From Zingiber officinale (taxonomy: Eukaryota; Streptophyta; Magnoliopsida; Zingiberales; Zingiberaceae), in assembly GCF_018446385.1 (NCBI RefSeq), contig NC_055996.1, forward strand, positions 14,309,317 to 14,373,316: a stretch of 64,000 nucleotides of DNA, read 5' to 3'. Within the stretch, counting starts at the first letter, position 1; every line of letters starts with the position of its first letter. The translations under genes and the position numbers were made by a program. This document shows, in pieces, positions 38,301 through 49,622 of the stretch. The notes beneath the pieces were generated by a model. It did not search any database. It saw only the letters and a list, made by a program, of their open reading frames with translations, and had not been told where the DNA came from.

Positions 38301-40309
38301 CTCGATCCTGATATCCTTAGCACCATCATTTATATTCATTAGAATATTTTGGAGTTAAATGCGGGTGAAATATTTTGGCTTCAAGAATAGTATGTATTCT
38401 AGTTTATATTTACAGGATTGTGTGTATCCAATTTCAGTTGATAAGAAGTCTGGCATGCTCTTGAAAGCATCATGTCATATATGAAGTCCCAACACAACAC
38501 TCTTTAAAGAAAGATTTTTTGTATGAGGTCTCTCCAAATCTAGTAAGTCGAAACATTATTGGGATTTTCAAGGGGTGGCTCACCTTACAAATCAATATCA
38601 ATGGATTGTGGAGTAGGAACTAGAATTTTGAATGTAAAATGTCTTGTGTTGGCATTGTGATTTTTGTGTTTATAACTTTATTATTTTAGCTGCATTTAAT
38701 GAATTTATTTAGCCTTATAAAATTATACAAGAGAAATCATATTTCCTAATTTGCAAGTCAGAGGCGCTATTGTAATCCCCCACCCCCAGCACACCCACAC
38801 TCGCCCCAGCACTTCAGTTGTCATCACTAATCCTTAACAATAAACACATTTCTATGATTTCTATGCATTTTTTAATATTCTTATATTATTCTAATCATTT
38901 AAACTTAATTATCTTGAAATTCTATTTTTGTGTAACACAATAATCTCACATATACTCTTGAATATGTCTTATTGTTATGTATGATAGAATCATTGATACT
39001 TTAGAGTAAGAATGACCTGTATATTATTTTACTTGCTCACATAATTATTAATGATACTCCCTCAGGATAAGAGAAGGGTTTATGAAAAAAAGTGTTATGT
39101 GTAAATTGTAAAAAAAACAACTCTCAGATTCACCACGCCACTATGAGGAAGGAGCCAGATGATCTTTATCAAATATGAACTTGTAATAGCTTGAGGTCAA
39201 GCACCGTATGCATAAATTCTTCATGAAGAAGATTTAAGTGAGCTATTTTTTATAGCTGTTTATGAGAAAGATAACTATAAAATATCGAGCTACCTTGTCA
39301 GATTACTTGTGGCATTATCAACATTGGATAATTGCAAGGAAGGTAACACTAGACAGTGAGCTAGAATCTTCAAAAAAAAAAAATTAAGTGCAATCATATC
39401 GATAGCTTATAATCAGGAATACTAATGGAACTAGCTGAGTTAAATTTTAGCAAAGAGATACCAATGTATAGGATTCACTCGAATTAATGAAACTATAGAA
39501 ATTCTCAAGTTACAATTCTTATTATTTGTAATTATTGTATTGATATGTTTTTTTAGTTGGCACCAGGTATCCAGCTCTTCGAACCGACTAATCCTAAGGA
39601 TAACCGGCCTGACCCCACAGAAGTTTTCCACCGGTCACCAGGATAAATCCCCTATAGTGCACCACACCTAAGATTTGAACCTTAGATCCCTTGGTTAATC
39701 GTTGGAGGGCCTAACCATTACACCATTGCCCATGCTTTGTCGTCTTATTATGTATTATTAACACACTAGTAAATCTGCTTACACACAATTCACCTTCCAC
39801 CACTTATCTACCATATGGATCTTTTAACTTGTATGAGTATATTATTCAGATGAAAAATGATTTGGCCAGGTTTATATTATTCCAAGTAAAATAGATTTAG
39901 CCAAGTGGAAGAATGGTCAATACAGTTTTCAAATTCTAAAAAGTGATGCATACACATCCCTAAACAATTTTTAGTAGTTAAGAGTCAGAAAAAACTCTAA
40001 CGAACAGAAATCACTAGAAGATAAAACCAATAATTTTGCTTCCTTTTTTATTTTAACTTTGAATATCAGGAGGCATAGCATGTCACAATTACAGAGAATA
40101 GGATGCTGAACTGCAGGAATAGCTAGGGATGACAACTATCAAACATTTAGAATCACAAGAGGAAATGATAGTAAATTCACAATATGGCCTATGATCAATG
40201 AAATATTTCCTTACCTGGCCAAAAATAAACCGTCTCGATTGGATTGTGAGGTTGAAGATGAGAAATAAGAATCATCTAGCCGAGATCTAGCCATTTCATC
40301 TTTTAACAT
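28784..40309 (-). CDS. AMBRA1-like WD40-repeat protein (plant transducin/WD40 family)
   Basis: Fifteen exons splice in frame into 810 residues: 40309-40215, 37516-37364, 37190-37074, 37007-36923, 36603-36495, 36346-36279, 36176-36051, 35979-35875, 35794-34830, 33828-33625, 33526-33466, 32774-32661, 30165-30052, 29970-29881, 28810-28784. All introns are GT-AG with consistent phases. Residues about 83-250 hold WD40 repeats (AAAFSSDGKILAS, GSLDHEVRLWD, FHAQGEFLAVASGHKLYIW); 287-607 is a Ser-rich, probably disordered region coded by one 965-bp exon; and 608-810 hold further WD-like blades (SEMGTHFSPCGRFLVAC, YRVSDMELVRVLPSAEDE) ending IQEYALEG. The layout matches plant homologues of AMBRA1, which in animals links Beclin-1 autophagy and Cullin ligases; the plant role is inference. 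Intron 8 is only 80 bp. The last three exons lie in a duplicated segment. The start is the first in-frame ATG after a 5' UTR splice site. Confidence 0.88.
30166..32660 (-). other. Intron 12 of the WD40 gene (2.5 kb)
   Basis: The intron contains the outer end of the right duplication arm (about 30980). Short frames at 31921-32516 overlap on both strands, lack family signatures and look like chance. No transposon ends were resolved. Confidence 0.6.
37517..40214 (-). other. Intron 1 of the WD40 coding region (2.7 kb)
   Basis: AT-rich, with a SINE at 39556-39735. No other element or gene was identified. Confidence 0.6.
39556..39735 (-). mobile_element. tRNA-derived SINE in a WD40-gene intron
   Basis: On the minus strand it begins GCATGGGCAATGGTGTAATGG, with an A-box-like TGGTGTAATGGTTAGGC and a B-box-like GGTTCAAATCTTAGG, then a non-tRNA body ending in GGTGCCAAC and a T/A-rich tail. 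A clear target duplication was not found, so ends are approximate. It shares only the promoter boxes with the SINE at 20342. Confidence 0.7.
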
Positions 40310-40963
40310 TCTGTCCTGCTTCAAATAAGTCAACAATGCCAAATGAAATTTGAACCAACTAACTTAAATAACAGCTGACAATTAATGCTTAAGATGTGCA
40401 AAATCTGAAAATATATAATAGAGAAGAATCAAGTTTTAGTCTCCCACATGAATTATGAAAGAGTTAAAAAATGAACAGAGAAACCAGTATGGGATTCTGT
40501 TAATTTAGAGATCCCACTCGAAACATGCATCAAAAACATGTAGATGATCGGTCTGATATGAAATTCCGCAATATAAACAATTTTCCCCGCAAGTATAGTA
40601 AGATCTATAGAGTTAATCATCACCATCGTTCTCACCGGCATCAATAAGACCACGACGTTATCCCCCAAATGAAATTCCTACCATAGCAAATCCAACATGA
40701 CACACAAAAAAAAAAAAGGAAAAAAGAACAGACAAAAAAAATGAATTTTTCTATTAGATCTCTCAATAAATCCTTACGCAAAGGAAATTCCGCGGCAACA
40801 ATCCCAGGTCTCGTCAAGAAAGCAGCAACTCAACGGAACTTCCAAGAGGACAAGAACCCAGGAGTGGCCAAAGCAAGAGCCACAATTCGCCCTAATTACC
40901 ACGGAACCTGACTATCGAAAACCAGAATTAGATAAATCAGGAGCGATGAACGGATCTCATTAC

Positions 40964-41270
40964 CAATCAAATAGGATAAAAGGAACAACCAAATCCAGCT
41001 CAGCGCAGATCCAACAAACGCCGATGATCCAGGCAGATCCCTTCTCTAATCAATGCGGCAAAAACTCTCCAAATTGCTCTCCTAATTCCTGCGTCTCGCT
41101 GCGAAGAGGAACTAGGGCTCCCAACAGGGCACATATAAACGAAAAGAGATCTCCTTTTACCGGAGAATTCGCGAAGACTAAACTAAATAAACCAAGGAGA
41201 GCTGGCGTGGCTCCGACTTCGACAAAGCGCCGACGATTTCGACCTTCCGATCTAGATCGGACAGTAACGA
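40964..41270 (-). other. Probable 5' UTR exon of the WD40 gene
   Basis: A donor-like TTGATTG|GTAATGAG at 40964/40963 and the acceptor before 40315 would remove a 648-bp leader intron. The transcription start is unknown; 41270 is an estimate placed below the GC-rich region at 41270-41420. Confidence 0.4.
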
Positions 41271-41340
41271 ATGAGCCGGATAGATAGTTTGCCGAGCACC
41301 GGGCGAAGACGCGACGCGACGTGTGTGCGAACCCGATCGA

Positions 41341-41369
41341 ACCGGAACCGGAACCGGAACCGGAACCGG
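41341..41369. repeat. (ACCGGA)n hexamer repeat upstream of the WD40 gene
   Basis: Nearly five perfect units lie in a GC-rich segment just upstream of the presumed 5' UTR. Confidence 0.9.
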
Positions 41370-41574
41370 CCAGGATGGTTCGCGACGGCTCCTCGACCGA
41401 GAGGTGGACCGAAGGAAGCAAACGCTGACGGCACGACTGCTGTAATCCTAATCCGCGTGCTGGACTTAGTGACTTTGACTATAGCACTGTTTATTGTGGG
41501 AAAAAACATTCTGATAATGAAATTATAATATAAATAAATATGTATACACATACAACCCGCCTCCTCTCCCTGCC

Positions 41575-42387
41575 CTCCCACCGAAATAAAATATATTAAA
41601 TCATATTAAATTTAAAAATAATTAATATTTATTTATTTTATGAAGGATTGATATTTTACTTATCTTACTAAATCGAAATAAAATATACTAAATTACATTA
41701 GATTTAAAAATAATTGATACTTATTTATCTTATGAACGATTGATATTTTACTTATCTTACTAAATAGAAATAAAATATACTAAATCATATTAGATTAAAA
41801 ATAATTGATACTTATTTATCTCATGAATGGTTGATATTTTACTTATCTTATTAGGAACGGTCCTAAATATTCTATATTAATTTTAAAAATAATAAAATGA
41901 ATACTATAAAAAATAATTTTATAAATCGAATACATAAATTGAGATTTTTAATAATGAAGAATATTATAATTATAATTATAATTATAATATAAATAAATAT
42001 ATATACACATACAATGCTACTATGTTGTGCCCGCCTCCCCCTCCCTCCGCTGCACTCCAACCGAAATAAAATATACTAAATCATATTAGATTTAAAAATA
42101 ATTGATACCTTATCTATCTTATGAACGACTGATATTTTACTTATCTTACTAGGGTCGGTCCTAAACATAAAAGATCTCGTAAAAAAATAGATTTTATATT
42201 AATTTTTAAAATAATAATATGAATACTATAAAAAATCATTTTATTAACCGAATACATAAATTGAGATTTTTAATAATGAAAAATATTATAATTATAATTT
42301 GCATTGTTAATAATCGGTATCATTACATCATAGAAAATGAAAATTAACTATTATCATCAAGTATAAAAAAAAAATCTTCTTACATTT
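41575..42387 (-). repeat. Non-coding 3' region of hAT copy 1 with 92-bp tandem units
   Basis: Units starting CGAAATAAAATATAC at 41582, 41674 and 41766 repeat with a 92-bp period and end in ACTTATCTTACTA. A fourth unit at 42062 follows a second copy of the CCCTCC...CCAACCG end motif. The same sequence once (60571 onwards) follows the transposase of hAT copy 2. The array is therefore part of the transposon's end, amplified in this copy. Confidence 0.7.
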
Positions 42388-43135
42388 TTATCTGTCATCA
42401 ATTAATTTTTCATAATTAAGTTTTTTTAGAAACTCATTGTCAATCGAAATCATAGCTAATGCATTTAATCTTGTTTGGGTCATAGTTGATCTCAAACAAG
42501 ATTTCAACGACTTCAATTTAAAAAAATTCTTTTTAATAGATGCAATAGTTACCGAAATAATCAATAATATCCTGTATACAGTGAATGAATTCGGAAAACA
42601 ATTCATTCTTTGTAAAAAAAAATTAGGGAGCATTTGGTTTATTTGTATTTTTATTTTTAGAAAATCACATTTTTCAATTTTTTAGAAAATGACTTTTCCT
42701 CATTTTTCCATTTTCTTAGAAAATACTTTATTTGTTTTCTAGGAAACGAACATGGAAAATACGAACCAAATACATTTTCCATTTTCTCAAAAAATAAAAA
42801 TAGAAAATAACATGGAAAATACAAACCAAACGCTTTCTTAGTATTTCACTTGTTATTTTTATTTCCTTTGGTAGAATATATTATATGATTTTCAGTTTTT
42901 GAAATAAGTCATTTCCATCCAAATTTGAAACATCTTGTCTTGTACTCTCTTTTCTTCGTAGTTTTCATTCAAGATTCTTGCAACAAGCTTTCAAGTCTTC
43001 ATCAATTAATAAACTAAACTTTTCAATTGTGAAAAAGAATCCAAAAATATTTTCATATTGTCATATTGCTTAAACCTTTTCTTCAATGACCCAAGTGTTT
43101 GATCTACTATATATAAGAAATAATGAACTCTAAAA
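42388..43135 (-). pseudogene. hAT transposase copy 1, C-terminal part
   Basis: The minus strand encodes the hAT C-terminal dimerisation region (KSLKSCLRSTMTQTRLNALA, then MISIDNEFLKKLNYEKLIDD), as in ZMYM1/TTF-type hAT proteins of plants. The upstream part is decayed and interrupted by a 212-bp MITE (42626-42837), and the frame is then cut at 43136-43140 by the copia insertion. The N-terminal remainder continues at 59076. hAT transposases cut and paste DNA; this copy is dead. Confidence 0.8.
42626..42837. mobile_element. Tourist-like MITE in hAT copy 1
   Basis: The ends are inverted: GGGAGCATTTGGTTTATTTG at the left, and GAAAGCGTTTGGTTTGTATT as the reverse complement of the right. TTA flanks both sides (42623-42625, 42838-42840), the target duplication of PIF/Harbinger elements. 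The sister hAT copy at about 61130 runs straight through this point. Confidence 0.8.
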
Positions 43136-43140
43136 GTTTC

Positions 43141-44271
43141 TGTTGACCACCGGGTAGCTTCTGGAGTATGCAAACTGATCGTCGAGGCTAGTGTTCGACA
43201 CTATCTCCGTAAACGATATTGCTCCGCTACGCTGCTTAACGGATTGTTGCAATTCGTTCCAAGATACAACGACGAACGTCTCGGAATCGTAGCACTCCGA
43301 CTTCCGAGACCAGCGAACCTTTTAGTAGACTTCTTAGACTCTTGTATGCACAAGATGATATGAATGCTTGAGGAAGAGAAGAGAGGATTGAGTGAGTATT
43401 CCATCATCTGGAGGGTTCTATTTATACTGAAAGAAGAGGTTGAGTGTCCTTTGGGTGAGTGGATGTGTTCCTTGGGCTGGATCGATCTAGATCATCTATT
43501 CTGAAGGGTTGTAACCCTTCACCAAGCCCACTTCAATCTCATCCATCAGATCTGAGGAGTTGTGACCCTCAGATCCGCCTATTGTCATCGGCCATCGGAT
43601 CTGGATCCATTGATTCGATGCTTCAGATCAAGTCTCATCCCAGGCCGTCAGATCATTACTCTTTGCGATCTAACGCTTTAGATCGCATCACAAGCGATCC
43701 ATCATACATATTTGATCAACGTTGATCAACGGTAGCCATCCATTCCCTAAGTCAACTGTTCAGTCATCTCCCTTTGCCCACGAGGATGCCGCGTAGGTAC
43801 TGCCACGTCAGGTACGAGCCTGACACGTCACCCGAGTGCCACGTAGGCACTGCAATGTCACCTGGAGCATAAATGCAAAGTGCGCCTACAAAGCGCCCAT
43901 TGCGCACGTGGCGGGTGGCGGCTCACAGGTGCGAGCACCTGCTCACCCTGGGCTAAGGGGTCACCTGTCCTTTTATTTTTTGTGTTAACTCCATTAACAC
44001 ATCTTCATTAATAAGTAGAGAATACACATCGAGAATTTCCGATGTGGGACTATTCTCCCATGCACTTTATTAATGAATAATAAATGTTATTTTGTGCTGA
44101 CTTTAAACATTAATTTTTCATTCACCCTTAATCGGTTTTGAGCAAATTAATAGTCTAAATCTATCTACGCGAATCGTAGATTTCAATTTTGAAGTCAATT
44201 ACGACTTTCAACAATTGATGGCTTCCTTCCTCTAAATCGTTTTGGTCCATTTAAGGCCCCAATATCCAACA
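43141..44271 (-). repeat. 3' LTR of the 43-59 kb copia
   Basis: The plus strand begins TGTTGACCACC after GTTTC and ends CCAATATCCAACA next to the polypurine tract. The termini are TGTTG...CAACA. Confidence 0.92.
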
Positions 44272-47200
44272 ATCCCCCACATGAATGGAAATTAATGCAA
44301 TGCGTGTATGCATGCTGACATTTTACAAGAGTCCAATCGATAAGTCACTGCATCGGGAGAGGTAGCTTGTGGCTTTGAACCTTCCGTAGTGAAATGCTAT
44401 CGAGTATACTAGGCTGCGCAGTAAACGTGATGTCTTGAACTGCTCAGTTGTTGGTGTATACTTAGACAATAACACCCACACAGAGATCTATCTCACCTAC
44501 TTTAGGTTCTCATGGTTGGTTCCGTTTCGGCCATGGATACCATCTTGGATTCACAAGTGTTTCATTAAAGCGACCTGTCTTCACACTCACATAGGTGACA
44601 CTTCTATCAAGAGTATCCTACCATACTCCACCTTATCAGGTATAGAAGTCACTAAAAGTATAAGCTTAACCTCACTACATGAGGTAGGACAACACAAATT
44701 CATCCTAGGATTGGGATAGAGATAAACTATCTAATGTGCTGGACCACAACTTCTGTAACTTCGTTATCCCATTGAACTAAGATCTTGGGATCTCCAGTCA
44801 ACAAGGTTGGGTTACCGCTACAGTCGTTTTTAGTTGTAGATTTTTAATCCCATTTCTCTTGATGAGCAGTATACTTGATCTCGACTCAACCCCTTCGTTA
44901 GAGGATCTGCCAAATTATCTTTGGACTTAACATAGTCGATTGCAATCACTCCATTCGAGATCAACTGCCTAATGGTATTATGTCTACGACGTATATGTCG
45001 TGACTTCCCATTATACATATTACTCTGTGCCCTTCCAATCGCCGATTGACTATCACAGTGGATTAGTACGGCAGGCACAGGTTTCACCCAGAATATCTTC
45101 AAGAAAATTCACCATTCACTTATTCTCAGCTTCTAAAGCTTCGGATTGCCATAGATCAGATTCCTCAGATACAGCACACCAAGTGAAGGATCTCGTCCAC
45201 CGATCATGAATACATATCCACTAGTGGATTTGGAGTCTTTTGTATCTGATATCCAATTAGCATCACAATATCCTTCCAACACAGCGGGATATTTTCCATA
45301 ATGTAATCCATAGTTCATAGTATATTTCAAATATCTGAGAACTCACATCAATGCTTTCCAATGGGTGTCGTTTGGATTACTCGAAAATGACTCATTTGTA
45401 CTGAAAAAGCAATATCCGGACGTGTGCGGTTTGTGAGATACATCAAACCGCCTATTATCCGAGAATATTCCAACTGCGATATGGTCTCACCATGATTTTC
45501 GCTAAGTGTTGACTTAGATCCATAGGTGTTTTCACCGAAGAGAGATCATACGTTGAATTTTTTCAATACTGATTCTACATAATGAGATTGTGTTAAAACT
45601 ATCCCTTCGATGTCCCGAGAATTTTAATTCCCAATATAACATTTGCTTGACCCATATCTTTCATATCAAAATTTATGGTCAACATTTTCTTTGTAGTCAT
45701 GATTACATCATGATTATCGCCCATTATTAGCATGTACGTATAGACAGACAATTACATAGCCTTCAGTGTGTTTTTGACATAAATGCATTTGTCACATTCA
45801 TTTATTCTGAATTCGTTTGACAACATTACTTTGTCAAATTTTTCGTGCCATTGTTTAGGCTTAAGTCCGTACAACGACTTAACAAGTCGACACACCTTTT
45901 TCTCATTTCAGGAGCCATGAACCCTTGGGTTGCTCCATATAAATTTCTTCTTCCAACTCACCATTTAAGAACATGCCTTAACATCCATTTGATGTATTTC
46001 AAGGTCATACAATACTGCAATGGCTATTAGTACTCGTATGGACGTAATCCTTGTCAGTGAGTATGTATTGAAGTAATTAAGGCCTTCCTCTTGCTTGTAC
46101 CCTTGGCTACAAGTCCGCTTTATACTTGTCAATTGATCCATCGCTTTATACTTACGTTTTAGTATCCACTTACAACCTAATGGTTTATTACCAGAAGGAA
46201 GGTCTACTAATTCCCAAGTATGATTATTCATGATAGACTCAATTTCACTATTAACAGCTTCTTTCCACATTTGAGCATCGGGTCTAGAGAGAGCTTCACT
46301 TAATGTTCTTGGTTCCATTTCTGACATGAAAGTCATGAAATCTGGCCCGAACGATTTCTCAACTCTAGCCCGTTTGCTACGACGTGGCTCCTCACTTTGA
46401 TCGTCAATAGTCCTTTTATAATAGCTAAGTTCGGTAACGTCATATTTGTTTGAACTTCCGTTGTTATCACTTTCAACGTTTCCCTTTTTATTTGGGAATA
46501 CGTTTTCAAAGAATATCGCATTCCGAGATTCTATGGTTGTTCCCACATGTATATCAGGAATGTCTGATTTGTGAACTAGGAAACGATATGCACTACTATT
46601 ATGGGCATATCCGACAAATATCGCATCGAACGTTTTAGGTCCGATCTTTACTTGCTTTGGTTTAGGTACTTCGACCTTTGCCAAGCACCCCCACACTTTC
46701 AGGTATTTGTACGATGGCTCGCGGCCTTTCCATATTTCATATGGAGTTTTATCATTTTTCTTATGAGGGATTCTGTTGAGAATGTGATTTGCCGATAATA
46801 TTGCTTCCCCCCACAAGTTTTGAGGTAAGCCTGAATTTATCAACAAGGCATTCATCATTTCTTTTAGTGTCCGATTTTTACGTTCGACAACACCGTTTGA
46901 TTGAGGTGAGTAAGGCGCCGTTGTTTGATGGATAATGCCAGATTCTGTACAAAATTCATCAAACGGTGCACCATATTCTCCACCTCTATCGCTTCGAATT
47001 ATTTTAATTCGTTTGTCAAGTTGGTTTTCAACTTCTGTTTTATAGGTTCTGAACGCCTCTAGGGCTTCGTCTTTACTTCTTAAAAGAAAGACATAACAGA
47101 ACTTTGTGCAGTCATCGATAAAAGTAATAAAATATTTTTTACCTCCTCTAGTTTGCACAAATTTCAAGTCACATACATCACTATGTATTAACTCTAGAGG

Positions 47201-47357
47201 AGTTGTTGTCCTTTCCACCGAATGAAAAGGTAGTTTCGTCATTTTCGCTTCCACGCACACTTCACATTTGTGTGTTCCGTCAACATTGACGTTTGGTAAT
47301 AAATTTAATTTGACGAGACGTTTGAGAGTATTATTATTCACATGTCCGAGTCGATCA
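44272..47357 (-). pseudogene. Copia pol, integrase to RNase H, decayed
   Basis: The long frame 47341-45965 gives GAG-pre-integrase ([16 protein letters not shown]), HHCC ([12 protein letters not shown]) and an integrase core ([15 protein letters not shown], the E in GVVERKNR). The reverse transcriptase start (GCKWILKRK) then frameshifts and ends after MDVKACS. The YVDD active-site codons expected at about 45725-45735 are broken. RNase H remnants follow at 45330-45133 ([16 protein letters not shown]) and 45102-44830 (HCDSQSAIGRAQ, DNLADPLTKGL). The front end joins to 56539 across the nested gypsy element, completing the motif LWHD-RLGHV. Confidence 0.9.
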
Positions 47358-49622
47358 TGAAACGACCCACCTTCTGGGTACTGGCTGTAAGGCCGGTCGC
47401 TACAATAATGCTAAACTATACTGTGCGGAAAGCTGGGCTAACTAAAATTTTACTCTACTAATGATCGATACAACTGATAAGAAAGGTCTAAAGACCTTCT
47501 TTGCGGGTGTACATATGCTAAGGAGGGGAAACTGAACATCCCAACTGAGCTAGGGACTAGAAACTAACTTCCCAACTACCTACCGGCCTGCTGATCGATC
47601 TACAGATCGATCGAAGCTGGGGAAGTTTCTGTTCCCAACTGGATCGGTCGGCTGACCGATCCAGGTGTGGCTGGCTGGATCGGTCGGCTGACCGATCCAG
47701 GAGGATACAGTAGCATACTGTATCTATCTGGATCGGTCGGCTGACCGATCCAGTGGCACGGCCCAAGCTCTGATCGGTCTGGAGACCGATCAGAGTTCTG
47801 ATTTCGCCCGGGAACTTTGATTTCAGCACTTTGGCGTGCCAAAATCTCACACAACAATTCTAAAATCAATGGAAATACATTCTAACAACTATTAACCAGC
47901 ATTCTAACATAATTACTAACAAACTAAATGAATCTCCCATGATTTAAACACTCTAAGGTTCAAAATTGCATAAAAGAAGAAATACTAAGGATTCTACTAT
48001 TTAAGCTTGCTAAAAACCCCTGAGGATCTTTTATTCCAGTTCCTTCCACACACATCTTGATCTGCATTGACCTCTAGCCTCCGCTACTGGTTCACTTTTC
48101 CTTTACCTTTATCTGCAGTATAAGAAAAGTAGTATCTGTAAGCTAAAAAGCTTAGTAAGAAACCATCTACCTCACAAAAACATGCAACGATGCAAATATG
48201 ATTTTAAATCATGCTGTTTAAAACATATGCTGGATACACTGAATAAACTAAGCATGACATGGCATAGAAGCATATAATCATGGCATATCTAAAGCTGAGC
48301 ATAAAGTCATCATGCATATTCACAGGGAAAAACTAAGCTGATACTATGAACTGAGCTACGCTAATACTGAGCTACTGCTAGAACTGTACTGAATTCACGA
48401 ACTACTTTATGAAAGGTTGAAAACCATATACATATAATAAGTGAAAATACTAAACATGCTGCTGATGGGCCCGGCAACTGTACGTGCTATGCGCGCATCT
48501 CTAACTAGACCCGGGGTTGCAAGTCCCGAATTTAGTAGAGCTACTAGGTTATCTAAACCTAGGGACTGACTATGGGAGCCCAGCCCAATGGATATCTAAT
48601 CCAGTATAGTGCCAGCTGAAAAGTAAAATACTGAGTATAGCTAAACTGTTCTAAATTGCTGTTTCTAGGTTATCTGAACCTAGAGCTAGGTTGTCTGAAC
48701 CTAGAGGCGACTGTGGGAGCCCACCCATTGGACCGTAGTCCCATATAAGCTAGAATAGACCGATTTACTAATTTAGATGCTTATAATGCATCCAACTGTG
48801 CTAATGAAAATGCCTAAGTTGCATTTTTTTCTAGGCTGGTTATTTAATCGAACACCTAGTGTGCTTTAACTCCCTTCTCTATTAGGGAGACTACCTTTAG
48901 GCACCCAACAGCATCTAAACCTCCAACTGAAGGAGAAAGACGTGTCCGGCCCATCTAAAGGTACTCACTAAATCCCTAAACCTGCGAGGAGGGTTAAATA
49001 CACTCTATGTGTCGAAAACATACGCATATAACTAAACTAATGCACAGGAAATCAAACGGTAGCTATTATACTGCAGGTGAGGGGTTTCTTACCTCCTCGC
49101 TAATTTTCTTACGATTCTATTCGCTCGAATTCCGGTGGAGATGACCTTCTCGACGATCCGCTCACGTCTTTGCGTTCCTCTCGCGGAGAAGAACCTCTTT
49201 CGTGTTGGAGTCGTCGCCGGAAGATGAACCTATGGACCTTGGGGCTGGGGCGCCGAGAGAAAGAGGAGACGGAGAGGCGGCGGTGAGGTTTCGTTGGTGA
49301 GGGTTGAGAAGTTGCCGAACCAAAATAAAATAAACCAAACCTTCTTTAAGTTTCCTATTTATATTAAGTGGATTATTGAACCCAACTCCAATATAAATAT
49401 AATTGGTTCCTCATTCTTTCAGCACGACCTTGCTGGGTTCACCGGTTACTAGCATTATCCCTTACACCATAGGTCTCGGGCTCGATTCCCGCCTAAGCTA
49501 TTTTATTCTTTTAATTATTTTTGCTACTTCCGCTACTCGGAAAATTCCGGAAAAATATCTAAAAATTCCAAAAAAATCATAGAATAATTCTAATGCAAGT
49601 TTGAGAATTTTCGGGCGTTACA
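47358..49622 (-). repeat. 3' LTR of the nested gypsy element (2265 bp)
   Basis: Paired with 54245-56533 over its whole length. It carries an array of palindromic GGATCGGTC...GACCGATCC units at about 47640-47800. Its terminal TG reads TGAAACG instead of TGTAACG. Confidence 0.93.
47640..47800. repeat. Array of short palindromes in the gypsy 3' LTR
   Basis: Three units of about 26 bp (GGATCGGTCGGCTGACCGATCC) and a fourth variant ending in GACCGATCAGAG are each near-perfect inverted repeats. They are spaced 10-40 bases apart. Confidence 0.85.

Noticed and set aside
41050..41421. 123-codon minus-strand frame upstream of the WD40 gene
   Set aside because: It spans the hexamer repeat (GSGSGSGS) and the presumed 5' UTR; the spliced model does not use it, although a small upstream frame cannot be excluded.
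43459..43725. 88-codon frame repeated at 58162-58428
   Set aside because: Both lie at the same place in the two LTRs of the copia element and have no gene-like features beyond being in both LTRs.
49440..49495. tRNA-like CGGGCTCGATTCCCGCC segment
   Set aside because: It recurs in both gypsy LTRs at the same place, so it belongs to the LTR; no cloverleaf could be drawn.
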